Below are positions 10,964 through 22,322 of a stretch of 64,000 bases of DNA, piece after piece. Source of the stretch: Endothia cerciana (taxonomy: Eukaryota > Ascomycota > Sordariomycetes > Diaporthales > Cryphonectriaceae); NCBI GenBank assembly GCA_026119935.1, contig JALRMH010000065.1, positions 62,001 through 126,000 of the forward strand, written 5' to 3'. A model generated the notes under the pieces. The model did not search any database, was not told the DNA's origin, and saw only the letters and a list, made by a program, of their open reading frames with translations. Position numbers and translations under genes: made by a program. How positions within the stretch are numbered: the stretch's first letter is position 1; every line of letters starts with the position of its first letter.

Positions 10964-13900
10964 GGTCGGATAGCACAACGCTTGTTGAGTGCCAGGTTCG
11001 CTTCTCGACCCAAACAAGCTGGTTTGCATCCAGACACAGAACGGATGGGGAAAGAGGATACTGAAGGGGAAGAGGGAGATGGTAAGGCGTCATGCCTTGC
11101 CAGAAGACATCACGAATCAACTACCGACGGCAAGTTTGGGCCCCTCCCTTGGAGGGAAGCCCACCTCTGGCACCTGGCCACTGGCCATCGTGACGACCTT
11201 AGGAGAGATCCAGCCCCTTGGTCGCATCAGACTAGGAAAAGAGACCTTCATGCGGAGAGGTGTGGTGTATGAGGCTGAACTTTGGATCAACATTCCAGTG
11301 GGCGGTAGGGGAGAGGAAATCGGGGATAGGGACGAGAGAAGGGAGGACATTTCCTGCCACTTCCATGGTAATTTTTGTATCGGTGCTCCCTGGTTATTGT
11401 CTCCGACGATGGCTGCATGAAGTCAATCTCGCTGTAAGGAAATGAGAGTAATTAGAGGCCAGGGCAGGGTCAGAGGGTGAAGGTTCAGATCGTGCAGAAT
11501 GCGGATGAGGCCCGGAAAGCGAGGTGCTTGAGTGACGCCCTCGATGAGCAAAGGGAAAGAAAAAATGCGACACGACAGCGGCTATTGGGCTCGGCCTCGG
11601 CACACTGGGTCTCCAGGGCTGGCACTGAAGACGCCGGGAATTACAAAGTACTCGGTAGCTGTGATGAGGAGACGGGTGCCCCAACCGGTACTGTGAGCCT
11701 CCACTCCCAACGAAAAGCACCTGGAAGCACGTCTTTATTCTCTACGCTGGAGCAACCAAAATAGGATTCAGGCTTTGCTTGAAGATACTTACTTACTGAT
11801 CGACCAGCCAGGCCTTTGAACGTAGAGGCACCCACTGCAGTCTGCCTGCTGGCTACTGTATTACAGGAATATGTTATATTATATCGTCCCTATGAGCAGT
11901 GCCAGCACCGCCTCTCGGTCTGTTATCCATAACCCCTCCTGACACCTAGACCTACCTATTCTACCAATTTTCCTTCACGTCGTCTTCTGCAGCGTTAAAT
12001 GAAGCGATCGCCGACGTTGTGTCTCACCCTGCCTGCCTTCTTTCGCACAGTTCAAGCCAGCAGTGATATTTTGCAGAAATATCTGTCTGATCATTTTTCT
12101 ATTTATTTTAGTGTCTGCTAACCCTGGTGGTAATTTTCTCCGAACATAGCCTCAGTACCTTTATACCTATTCTAACTACAGACTTAGACCTCGATGTCTG
12201 GTCAGCCGCTGAGCCTTAGACTCAGAGCACAGAAAATATCTGAGACACTGAGGCGGGGATGGCGTACACCTGCGGCAGCCTGCCATGCCCAAGTTCCGCC
12301 TCAAAATTTCCCAAGAGCGTAAGGCAACAACGGTCATAGACCTGAGGTAATATTCATGTAAGCGTTTTCCATGGGATCCGAGAGGCGAGATCCAGTTGGC
12401 CTTAGGAGAATGGGACGCCATGTCCACATGCAAGCGGCTCACGAAGATATCAGGGGTTCTGTCCTTGATAACCCCGATGATGCGGTCTATTCTCCTCCTC
12501 ATCTCAGGACAGGGTGGTGCTACTAAGACTATTCTCTCAGGCAATAACAACACCTACTGAGAAGAAAACATGGACAGCATCCCGACCGAGCCCTGCGGCA
12601 TCCATGGCACTAGGATGGCTGGCCTACGTGATAGCCCATCCTCGCAGATAGGCACATATAGTAGCCGCCTGCATGCTCAGGGCGTTCAGGCGTGGGAAAT
12701 GTGATCCTGTCGCTCGAATGGCTAATGACAACGGCAGGAAGGATGACCCATGATTAGAGGATATCGACAAATATTCTTTGCACGGCTTCAGAGAGGGACT
12801 AGGAGAACTCCGCTTTGCCAATATGGCTTTCCCCCTTCGACTTCACCAGATGGCTCTGTCAGTTCTATATGGTGTGATCAGAGACGAACGTAAAGTTTCG
12901 TACCTCGAATTGTCTATCTGAGAGCTATATCTGGTTCCAGCTTCGAAATTGTTTCGTCCATCATAGCGGCATCGCCTAAAGCGCCAGGAGGTTCTGAGAG
13001 CAAGCCTGAGCCTATGGTGACCCATGGGGCACCATATCCTATCAATACGAACACCGGTTCTACGAGTTTTTCCTCTAGGAGCGACGCTAGCTGGGAGCTA
13101 GAAGTTGATGGTGCCTTCACTACCAGAAATTTCGAACGTACGCTACGACAAGCACTCTCACCAGTGGGCTAATGTGTGTGTCATGTCTCCCAGTGACTTT
13201 CATCGCTGGTAGCGAAGATTCCATCAGTGATCACCTTTGACGTCGGCCCCAGCTGATGTTCACCGTATAACGACTAGTATTCTGTACACTAACATATCGT
13301 CTCCAAGAGTAGGATGGCTATATCAACCTCTTCGCTCTTGCTTTTGTGATCACAGTATGGTTGTTCTTCTCATTGAGATCATTTTGTAACATGAATATTT
13401 TGTGACATCGAATAGTCTCGGACGCGATGATTGGGCATTAATTTCAGCGCACACTACAATATCTTTGAATGTGAGTGAGATCCATATCTTGGATAACCAC
13501 TCTTCGGCTTCCAAAGTTGGTCACCTCTTGTACCTCCTTACTATCTTAGTAGTGTGGACGTGTCAATAAAAACCAGAAGCTAATGCAGACCTGTATTTTG
13601 AAAGTTTAACTGCATCAGTTCGCTTTTCTATGTATTTTCCAGAGCTTTGGTACTGGTGTCGATCGTATTGTTCCTTCTGCGTATCTCTTCTACCCATGAT
13701 CTCTGGCGCGAGATTATCAGTTCTTCGTATGCAAGTGATTCCGTGAGTGTGACGGGGAATGGAGAGTAGAATATTCTGTTCACAATGGTCAAGGCTGTGG
13801 AGAGATAAGTTGGTTTCCTCAAGCGTAGCATTAGAGGTGCCTGGACTGCGTTGTTCGTGGCAGAACCATACCCACACAGTCGCCCATGACCCTCGTATCC
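10964..13900. other. Intergenic region at the left edge of the cluster
   Basis: It contains the Axl2-like promoter (about 10964-11900) and about 2 kb of lower-GC sequence. Short frames near 12176-12553 and 12914-13120 (minus) have no recognisable motif. I could not find a zinc-cluster regulator here, although that would be a usual place for one. Confidence 0.45.
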
Positions 13901-14944
13901 CTAAGAGCAAATCGCAAAGGGCTGTATTCCATACCATCTTTTCTGTCCGCCCCTGACTTCAAAAGCCACCTTGCCGTCCTGGGAGAGCTTTTTCAGGACC
14001 TCTTCCGTAAAAGGTTCCACCGCCATACTTCTAACCTGAGCATCAAGGTCATCTCCATGCATCGCGCTCACAAGTTGCTTGACTGTCACGCTGGCCTTCG
14101 CCCTACCGCTGCCAGTCTGAAGCTTGAGTTTTGCCAGTGCTTGCAGGATCCGCGTCTCTCTCTTGACTTTCGACGCCAATTCCCACTCAATCTTCCCCGG
14201 TAGGTCCTTCACTACTACGCCATGAGCCGGATACCCAACGGCACAGGCGTCTTTCTTCATAATGCGCAGTGATTCCATCCAGGTGCTCAGATGCTCCACC
14301 GCAGCGGTCCCGTGCCCGAGCACATTGTCACCTGTAAACATGGCGTTTTCCTCTTCGAGAACGAAGCACATATGGTCTTGTGAGTGCCCCGGCGCGTGTA
14401 CCGCGCGAACGGTGGCACCTTCGACTCGGAATACTTGGCCATCCGTAATAGGCTGCTGAGAACGACTGGGCGTATGCTTGTAAATAGAGTCGGATAAATG
14501 AGGGTACATTCGGAGGAGGTCAGGGACACCGCCTGTATGATCTCCATGCCAGTGTGTGAGTAGAACGCCTGAAAGAGATATTCCCGATGATGAAAGAGTC
14601 GATGAGATCAGCCTCGCCCATTCTGGGATGCCCTGACCTGTATCGATGAGAAGTCTGCGATCTCCCGTCCCTATGATGTACGTGTTCGTTCCCTGGAGAG
14701 TGAACTGCTAAAGCGTCAACTATGGTCGCACACAATGTATTTAATAGACCGGAAAGTTGAAGCTCACCTTCCCGGCATTCTGGCCGAGCACACGCAGCAC
14801 ACGAGGACTGATCTGTTCGACGTCAGTTATCTCCGGCAGGGCCGACAATTGGCCTTCTAGGTAATTCTCGAAGGCGCAGATGTTCAAGGCTTTGTTGATC
14901 TGTTTGTAGCCACCTCGCCGTTTTGGATCGACTTGGCCAGACAT
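13901..14944 (-). CDS. Atrochrysone carboxyl-ACP thioesterase (metallo-beta-lactamase fold)
   Basis: This enzyme would release the polyketide from the ACP of the PKS at 25113-31089, which lacks its own thioesterase. Exons are 14944-14768 and 14704-13901, giving 326 residues, with one 63-nt intron. The N-terminus GGYKQINKALNICAFENYL and the block VEQISPRVLRVLGQNAGK followed by FTLQGTNTYIIGTG are typical of the AptB/MdpF/GedB family. The metal-binding motif HWHGDHTGG (residues 110-118) is intact, as are GHSQDHMCF and FTGDNVLGHGT. The C-terminal winged-helix-like part has normal length. It is divergent from the Baeyer-Villiger gene at 15977 and shares a promoter that has two TCG-N5-CGR sites. 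Family assignment is firm; the exact substrate is inferred from the adjacent PKS type. Confidence 0.93.
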
Positions 14945-15976
14945 TCTGCGTGAAACAGTGGAACGGCACTCGTGACGTTGGGCAAAGTTGCAGCCTTCTC
15001 CCCTTCTACTGATTTTCTCTATTAATGCTGCGAGCCCTTGTCGCCCTCCACCAACCCCCAAAGCAGCCAGCACCCTTCAATATCCTGGAATTGCTGATCC
15101 CTGGAAAGGCGCGCTGCGTTCCGAGATCCGACGGCCCTCGTATAACGAGGCTGTCTGCATTGGTCATCTACACAGGTCCTAGATCCGGCCTCGCCGTTGG
15201 GTCGGAAGATCGCTGTTCTGTGCTGCCGCTATAATGTCCGGGGGAGAGCCCGGGGTGGAGCCCGGGGAGGGGGGACCTCGGACTCCGACACTTTTACATT
15301 CGAGGAAACACCACAAGACAATCGGACTTCGTATAACTTTAGTCACGTGAAATGATAGCACGGTCACTAGGGGGAGATGAGCTTGTTGTTGCCTGGCCGT
15401 GGACACTGGCCGACATGAAATTCAAACTGCGCTGTCCGATGGCATACCGGCCAGCTCGTCTGAAACTCCGAGCTCTCCAATCGTCAATCAGGGAGATACC
15501 GACGGTCTTTCGTTTGTGAACATCAGTATGGCACATACGTATGCAGTTGCTATGCTCAGAATTTGGAAGATGCTGATCCGTCGGAATCCTCACAACCTCT
15601 CAGACGCGGGTTAGATTCTAGGAGGCTAGACGACGCACTTTTGCAGGTTTTCAGGCCACGGGGTCTTGTAGACTGTCGAATATCTATGATGAGGGCTTCA
15701 TGAGGGATGAGACGTAGCCCGAGGTGAGTCCGAATCTCGCCGGGATACACTGGAAATCCTGCGACATGGCTTAGTATACGCAGCCATGACATTGCCTAAG
15801 AGTTCAGAGCGGGGGGCTTCCTCAGGGACTTTCGCTTTAGATGTGTACAAAGATATCAAGGATGTCCATCAATAAATGAACCTCTCGAGACTCTTCATCC
15901 TGGGCACTGAGTTTTCGAAATCCGTTGCCAAAATCCCATTCCCTTTTCCGCTCACCTGAAACAATCAACTGTCACG
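14945..15976. promoter_or_regulatory. Divergent promoter with two AflR-type sites
   Basis: This region lies between the thioesterase (minus) and the Baeyer-Villiger gene (plus). It contains a palindromic TCGGACTCCGA at 15278-15288 (TCG-N5-CGA) and CCGAGATCCGA at 15121-15131, which reads TCG-N5-CGG on the minus strand. I count ten copies of the pentamer TCGGA/TCCGA in about 1 kb, against roughly two expected by chance. AflR-type Zn2Cys6 regulators are known to bind TCG-N5-CGR; binding here is inference. Confidence 0.5.
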
Positions 15977-17468
15977 ATGTCTGTGCAAACCGTCGTCAAC
16001 ACCATTGCGCCAAAGCCTGAGGCAGAAGCTGGCTCGGCTTCTTCGAAGGTGAACATCTGCGCCGATCACCTGGGTCTGGTTCCGGGCATCCAGACCCTGC
16101 CTCGAGGAGCAATCGAGGCTGCCAACCGGCTGCTACAGAAGAATCATGACGAACATCATATTGTTCTGGCGTGACTTTGCCGGACACAACCACGCGGCGC
16201 ACAATGTGCTCACGAGGCTGGCTCTAGGCGCCGATATCTCAGAACTGGAGCTGGGCTTCCGCTCGAACGTCGAGCTGGGTCAACGCCCACCCCCACCCAC
16301 AGACGAGCAAGTCATCGCCGAGTTGGCGACCGAGGATGGGTTCCAGAAATACCTCAGCGATGTCAAGCACTATGCGAACTACTTGGCCTTCTTCGAGCGC
16401 GAGATTGATGCAAAAGGATGTGCGTACCTCTGGAACTTGTCCATCCACCATGACTCCAGCTTTCGCAAACAGCTGCTAACTTGTGGGTATATCACAGGGA
16501 AGGAAGTGATTCAGGAGTACTGCTTTAGTCGCACTCGGAATGCAGAGGCTATTCTTGCTCGCATGTTCGACGGGGCCTTTCATCCTCTCATTCATTGGGG
16601 CCTAGCCGTCGAATTCGAGCAGCCGAGTATTCTTGCTGAGGCTCTTGCCCAAGCCGCTACAGACGCCAGCTTCAACATTGATATCTTCTTTGCCAATGCC
16701 GAGAAAGAGGCTGCCAAGTCCCCACATGACCCAGAGAACGACCGTCCCTTGGTTGAGCTCTTCCATGAGGCTCGGGCCAACGAGAAGATCCGCCACTCGG
16801 CACACTGGGAGGACATGCAGTTCAAGATGAAGAACGGCGTCCTCAAGCGCGCGGAGCACGAGATCTCGGCCCTTGCTGCACAGTTCCGTGTCACGCCTCA
16901 GACCCTCGAGCGCCGCGCCGCCGAGATGATCAGCTGCTGCGCCTACTTTTCCGGGGCGGCGCAGCGGTACGACAAGGCGCGCAAGATCGACTTCTTCTAC
17001 ATGCATAATGTCACGGGCTCCATCTTCCTGACCGTCCTTATGCGCCAGCACTGGATTGGTATCGAGGACAAGGTACGCCTCGTCGAGTGGAAAGCCCGGC
17101 TTGATCTGGTTTGGTATGCCACGTGTGGCGTTCCGGAGCTGCACATTGAGTACATTAAGGATTATAAGCCCACCGCGAGTGCGGGCTGGGGCTGGGAGGA
17201 GCTTTTCCGTCACGCCAATAGCGACTATGATGACGGTCATGTGGTCAAGTATTTGCGGGCATTGAAGAATGGAGAGCAGGTGGCAAAGCCGTTCGAGCAA
17301 GGGGACTGGGCGGATGCTTTCCCAGTCAAAGGAGATATGTGGCTGAATTTGTCGCATATGGCATACGACACAACTTTCGGGTTGCACCAAGACCTTAAGT
17401 GGATTGTGTTCCCAGGGTTTGATCAGCCATGGGGCAAGATTCCAGACGCAGAGAAGCCCGGGTTTTGA
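15977..17468 (+). pseudogene. Questin-oxidase-family Baeyer-Villiger enzyme with frame break
   Basis: The family (DUF4243; GedK and MdpL type) cleaves the anthraquinone ring of questin or related compounds on the way to benzophenones. The ATG at 15977 opens a frame of 65 codons ending in TGA. The homologous sequence then continues in another frame and runs to TGA at 17466-17468. The break lies at about 16160-16166: the reading before it ends with NHDEHH, and the reading after it begins FWRDFAGHNHAAHN, a family landmark. One surplus base (or two missing) explains it, and no splice sites fit. The remainder looks undamaged: LYLWNLSIHHD-like stretch, HPLIHWGLAVEF, AYFSGAAQRY, GKIDFFYMHNVT-like block, GVPELH. 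Either the gene is freshly inactivated or the assembly has a one-base error. Confidence 0.85.
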
Positions 17469-17833
17469 TGTCTACGAGCGTTTCGCGAACATCGTGACAA
17501 AGGAAGGGATGAAAACCAAAGACATGATCATAAAGGACGAAGAGTAGGCATCAGGATTTCAGGGACAGAAAAATGTGCCTTCACAATCGTTCCTCCCGCT
17601 CCTGCGTCGTGCGGCCAGAAAGTTATCTTTAATTTATTCGTACCAGATGCGATCGTGTTACTCATATCGGAGCACTACCACTAGAAGCAATATGAACGGC
17701 ATCAAACTGTTTCTCCTCGCCATGACTGCGGCACACAGACGTAGTTAGATGATGCTATTTTATACCAGGGACACGCCTTCCACAAGCTCCCAGCTTCAAA
17801 TTGCCCATAATAAACACGACTAGCCAATCGACC

Positions 17834-19369
17834 TCACTTTTTGATCCGAGTCCACGGTAAACCAAATCCGACCAGACATGCGAGTGCCGAGCAGCCGACA
17901 GGCAAGTAGAACATGATGGTGAGAGCCTTGTTATAGGCAAAGAGAAAGCCTGGGAGCTGGCTAGGCGTTACGAGATCACGGACCTCTGTGGCACCAGCAT
18001 TGAGCACGGCACTGGGGTCAACGCTCGGTGCGTACTGCGAGAGCAGACCCGGCAAGCGGTTGTCAAAAACCGCCTGGCTGGCGGAGATCGAAATCGCCAC
18101 CCCAAATTGCATGAACAAGTTGGCTACGGACGTCGCGGCTGCATTCTCCTCGGCGGGTACGGTTTCTTGGATGGCAACGATGGGCTTTGTGCTGTCAGAA
18201 TTCGTCGTGTCCCGAATGAGTTCATGAGTTTGTACAAGGTCTCACCACTTGAAACGCCATGCCTCTTCCCACCGACGTGATTATCTGGTAGCCAATCCAT
18301 CGCCCAACTACCGTGTGGACGGAGAATGTCGTGAAGAGTCCAGCTCCGACGCAAGAGAGCATACTCCCGACAATTCCCCACGGGGGAATGAAGTGGAATC
18401 TCCGGACTAGATGTTGTTGGTGGAGGTCAGCTACCTGTAAAGAGTGTCTAGTGTCCAGGACGACAGAGGATATCACTTACCCTGTGTTCCAAAGGTGATC
18501 AACGCAAGTATTTGCGATATGATGGATGGCAACAAGTGAATGGCACTCCAAACCGGTGAGTCCCCTAAGATGGCTTGGAACCAGAAAGGTAGGTAATACG
18601 GGATCATCTGTGTCGCACCGCCTTGAAAAAACATGAAGACGCTCCCCAATGTCACAGAGCGACTTCGAAACGTTGAAGGCGGAATCAGTGCATCGTCTCC
18701 GGCGTGCAGTATCCACAGCGCGAAGACCACGCTCAGGGCAGCGAAGCCACACAACAAGCCAATGATTGTTGCTGAGGACCAAGCATAGGCTGTTCCGCCC
18801 CAAGTCGTCGCGAGTAGCAATGATGTGGTGGCGCCGGCGAACAAGACAAACCCGACAGGGTCCAATTTGGTACGCATGCTCAACACAGCCTCGTCCCAAG
18901 CTGGCTTGGGCATGTGATCAGGGATTGGTATCAGAAGGGTGGTCACCATGACGAAACCGCCTATTGGAAGGAAGATCCAGAAGCCTGGCATCGTAGAGTC
19001 AGCCAGGTGGTTCTCCAACGACTTAGCTCCAGATGGTCTCGCTTACACCACCGCCAGCCTACGCGACTGGTCAACGCGCCAGCTATCAAGGGTCCCGTGA
19101 CAGATCCAAGCGGGATCAATGCCACTGTGGCCGAGGTGACAGCAGGGCGAATGCTCGGCTCGCACGCGCCCCGGAGAACGAGCAAGGCACCCGTAATGAG
19201 GCCGGCGGAGCCAACTCCATTGATGGCCCGGCCAAGAATGAAGACAGAACTCGACGTAGAAACAGCGCAGATGATGCTGCCGATTAGAAAAATCCCCATG
19301 AAAAAAAGGTAGATGAACTTGTCCCGGAACAGTGTGAATATCCTGCCGACTAAGGGAATGAAGATACAT
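17834..19369 (-). pseudogene. DHA14-type MFS efflux pump, N-terminus missing
   Basis: Exons fit at 19369-19047, 18984-18481, 18406-18246 and 18184-17834 with GT-AG introns in phase, giving about 446 residues. Pumps of this family are usually 530-580 residues. The readable part starts inside the second or third membrane segment (FIPLVGRIFTLFRDKF) and includes LGRAINGVGSAG, RPAVTSATVALIPLGSVTGPLIAGAL, GWRWCF..LPIGG, RRFHFIPPWGIVG, and ends WTRIKK. The expected first part, with the motif around a DxTIV-type first helix and the GWYGSAYLL-like stretch, is absent. No in-frame ATG lies at the start of the first exon; a CTAAC branch point and CGCAG acceptor just upstream (about 19372-19395) show that an earlier exon once existed. 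It sits directly behind a P450 that also lacks its end. In similar clusters such pumps export the anthraquinone. Confidence 0.82.
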
Positions 19370-19430
19370 CTGCGAGTCAAGATGTTAGCCTTACCCATCA
19401 TGGCATCGAGAGGAGATGAGCGCACGCGGC

Positions 19431-20855
19431 GACGTCTAGACCAAACACCTCTCTGCTGTGATGAGGCACCCAAGGGTTAACCCCGATGTTGGTCTGGATT
19501 AGAGTTAGCAGTGCACGCGTCCCAAGCAGAGAAAATGACCGCGACCACCTGGGTACCTACTCGTTCTGGGAAAAAATGGCCACACACGACTGCACCTCCT
19601 TTGGGCACCTCACGCCACAGTGGAAGTCCGACCCCAGGTTGAATGCGCACAGATTCTTTGATGACTGCCTGCATGAACGGGAGCTTTTGGACATCTTGGA
19701 ACGTCGGTCGTTCAGAGAGGCCACTACCGGCAATCTCTTCCCGCAAGCGCTCGAGGATACGACTGTCGCGGTACACATAGTAGACGATCGAGGTTAAACC
19801 AATTGCCGTGGTGTCGCTTCCGGCACCAATGTTGGCACCAGCATTTGCTGAGACATCCCAATCTGTCATTCCCTTTTTGCCTTCCTTGCGCTGAGCGTCG
19901 AGGAACTTGCGCACCATGTACACGGGACCATCTCTTGGCAGATCGTGTGTCTCCTGTCGCGCTGCATCGATTTTCTCTGAGGCAAAACGCATAAAGAACT
20001 GGATCTTTGGTCCAGCGATCAGGCTAGATGCCTTTTTGATATAAGACGTCATCCAGGGGTAGAGGCTGACATAAGTGAGCACGGTATGATCGTAGTTGAG
20101 ATGCTCAATCATGTTTTCCACGTCATTCCCTCTGTCAAGGAAGCCCATCCTTTGCCCGAACTATGGCCCTGCGGTCAGCTTGCTATGCGCAGTCAACAAC
20201 ACGGCTTGGAATAAGCCTTACTGTGATCATTGAGATGGTGTCAAAAGCAAAGTATTGCAGCCATGCTCCCACACTGGTGCTTGTAGCCTGTTCCACAAGT
20301 CGCGCAACGAGCAACTCGATACAATGATCCACGTACGGTTCATAAGAGACCATTGAGGTCATGGAGTACATAGAAGCAACTTTGCGGCGCATCTCTGAGT
20401 GCTGGGCCGGGTTTCTTATAGCGAAAAGATTGTTGAGTTCGGGTTTTGGCCCAACCTTCCATGCGTCGTAGAATTCTCCCTTCACCCAAGCGTTTCCATG
20501 CCCGTATACGATTTTGTGAGCTTCCGGGTCATCAATTGTAAAGTACCCTGGCATGACTTGAACAATTTTGCCTGTATCAAAGTTAACACAATGAATACCA
20601 GTTATCATTGGGACACCCTGTGACTATTAAGGGTATGTACTCGCCTTTCTTTCTATGCAGCTCGACATTGGCCCAGTGAAGATCGTTGCGCTGTATATGC
20701 CAGGCATACCATAGTCTTGTGTATCTAGCCAAGAATGGGGCCGGGATGCTCCAGCTCCATGATGACTTGACAATGACCCAATTGATGGTAGCGATGAAAA
20801 AAATGCCTGCTAAAGCCCACACCAAGTTTGAGGCACAGAATCCGGTGATTCCCAT
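19431..20855 (-). pseudogene. Pisatin-demethylase-like cytochrome P450, C-terminus missing
   Basis: Exons fit at 20855-20645, 20571-20222, 20160-19561 and 19493-19431. The N-terminus has a membrane anchor (LVWALAGIFFIATINWVIV). Recognisable landmarks are ANVELHRKKG, FTIDDPEAHKIVYGHGNAW, FGQRMGFLDRG, the I-helix AGSDTTAIGL (oxygen-binding Thr), the K-helix ESVRIQPGVGLPLWREVPKGG and, in the last exon, TNIGVNPWVPHHSREVFGLDV. After that point the family should continue with the meander (FRPERW-like) and the haem-binding Cys loop, but the frame hits an unrelated sequence and a stop within about 12 codons. About 90-100 residues, including the haem ligand, are lost. It could not act as a P450 as it stands. 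The first intron (20644-20572) uses a GC donor. Confidence 0.85.
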
Positions 20856-21533
20856 GGCTAGCGTCTATGTGTAATAGTTCCTTGGTATCCAGGGGACGAG
20901 AATGTGCAGAGGATGGGGCCAAAGGGCGAATGAGCTTTCATGCGTGATAGACAAGATTGTGAGGCGAATCTCGTCAAAGGCGGCTCCAAGACCCTGAACC
21001 GTACGGCGGCACACCCAAGTACACATAGTCACTTGTTCTTGCAGTCCCAAGCAGATTCCTTTCCAAGCATTCAACCGGACAAATTCGGTCCCTGAATTGC
21101 GGAGATAAGGAACCTCAGCACGCTTTGAGAGGAGCCTGCCACAACCTTGCCCTGCAGCTCAACACCAGGAATACGGCAATGTCGGTCTCCGATCAAGCAT
21201 TTACGAAGCTAACGCCACTATAGGCTATGGCTCATCAGCAAAATAATTAGAAATCGACTATAACAGCCAGCGAATGACATTTGGGCTTCGGCAGTCGGAA
21301 AGAAAGTCGAGCACAAATATTTACTATATCCAACCAGGACACCAATTCGGACTTTCAGAATGGTGTTAGTCTGACCCTGGCTTGTGCGATCTGGGGCCTT
21401 TCTGTCCACCATTAGACGATTTTCAACGTTCTGCCTCCATATTACGTGGACAATTGGTTGTTCTCTCTGCCTTGCCTGCCCTTGTTGGCATAATTCAAAG
21501 TCTTGGTCTGATATTCGCCAGCAATTTCCAATT
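20856..21533. promoter_or_regulatory. Divergent promoter with two AflR-type sites
   Basis: Between the P450 (minus) and the NmrA-like gene (plus). It carries TCGGTCTCCGA at 21182-21192 (palindromic TCG-N5-CGA) and TCGGCAGTCGG at 21288-21298 (TCG-N5-CGG). Binding by an AflR-type factor is inference from the consensus. Confidence 0.45.
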
Positions 21534-22322
21534 ATGGGCATCTACGCTGTCCTAGGGGCCACAGGCAACTGCGGCAAGGGCCTTATGCAAAATCTGTTAC
21601 AATCGCCCTCCAGCACAATCCACGCCTACTGCCGCAACAAGGCCAAGCTGCATCAAGTCCTTCCTGAGGTCGTCAATAGCAAGCAAGTTAAGATTTTCGA
21701 TGGCAGCGTCTACGATGTTTCGTTGATAGGCAACTGCATACGAGGAGCCCAAGCCGTCTTCCTCGTCGTCACCTGCAACGACAACGTTCCCGGGTGCAGT
21801 CTTGCACAGGACACCGCACGGATTGTGATCGAAGCCTTGCATCGTCAGCGTGCCGAGGAAGGGCCGAAGTTCAAAGTCCCCAAGCTCGTCTTGCTAAGTT
21901 CGGCCACCATCGACGACCATCTAGCCCACGACATGCCATGGTGGTTCCGCCCCGTCATGCTGAAGGCGGCGTCCTTCGTATATGACGACCTTCGAGTCGC
22001 CGAGAACTTCTTGCGCGGGCAGAGCGACTGGGTCCAGACAACCTTCATCAAGCCTGGCGGTCTCGCGGTGGACGTCGCTCGGGGCCACGAATTGACCCTC
22101 GACGATGAGGAAAGCTTCATCAGCTACTTGGACCTGTCCGCGGGCATGATCGAGGCTGTTGGTGATGACAGCGGGAAGTATGATGGGAAAAATGTTGGTG
22201 TTGTTCACAAAATTCGGGGTAGCAGCGCAAAGTTTCCCAAGGGGACGCCTATGGTTATTCTGACGGGCTTGTTGAGGCACTACTTCCCATGGCTTCATCA
22301 TTATCTCCCAATGTATGGATAG
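21534..22322 (+). CDS. NmrA-family / averufin-oxidase-like NAD(P)-binding enzyme
   Basis: A single-exon gene for 262 residues. The frame is open upstream, but the ATG at 21534 places the Rossmann motif at its normal distance (MGIYAVLGATGNCGKGL, GATGNCG at 8-14). The order of blocks fits the AvfA/StcO and MdpK group: GAQAVFLVVTCND, KLVLLSSATIDDHL, MLKAASFVYDDLRVAENFLR, and QTTFIKPGGLAVD. Length is slightly below that of AvfA-type proteins (about 280). In aflatoxin-type pathways the relative acts on averufin; in emodin-derived pathways its relatives are assigned to ring-cleavage or hydroxylation steps that are not fully settled. Its exact reaction here is unknown. Nothing looks broken. It is divergent from the damaged P450. 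Confidence 0.85.
   Translation: MGIYAVLGATGNCGKGLMQNLLQSPSSTIHAYCRNKAKLHQVLPEVVNSKQVKIFDGSVYDVSLIGNCIRGAQAVFLVVTCNDNVPGCSLAQDTARIVIEALHRQRAEEGPKFKVPKLVLLSSATIDDHLAHDMPWWFRPVMLKAASFVYDDLRVAENFLRGQSDWVQTTFIKPGGLAVDVARGHELTLDDEESFISYLDLSAGMIEAVGDDSGKYDGKNVGVVHKIRGSSAKFPKGTPMVILTGLLRHYFPWLHHYLPMYG

Noticed and set aside
12176..13120. Possible relic of a regulatory gene next to the thioesterase
   Set aside because: The short frames here show no zinc-cluster Cys pattern or other recognisable motif.
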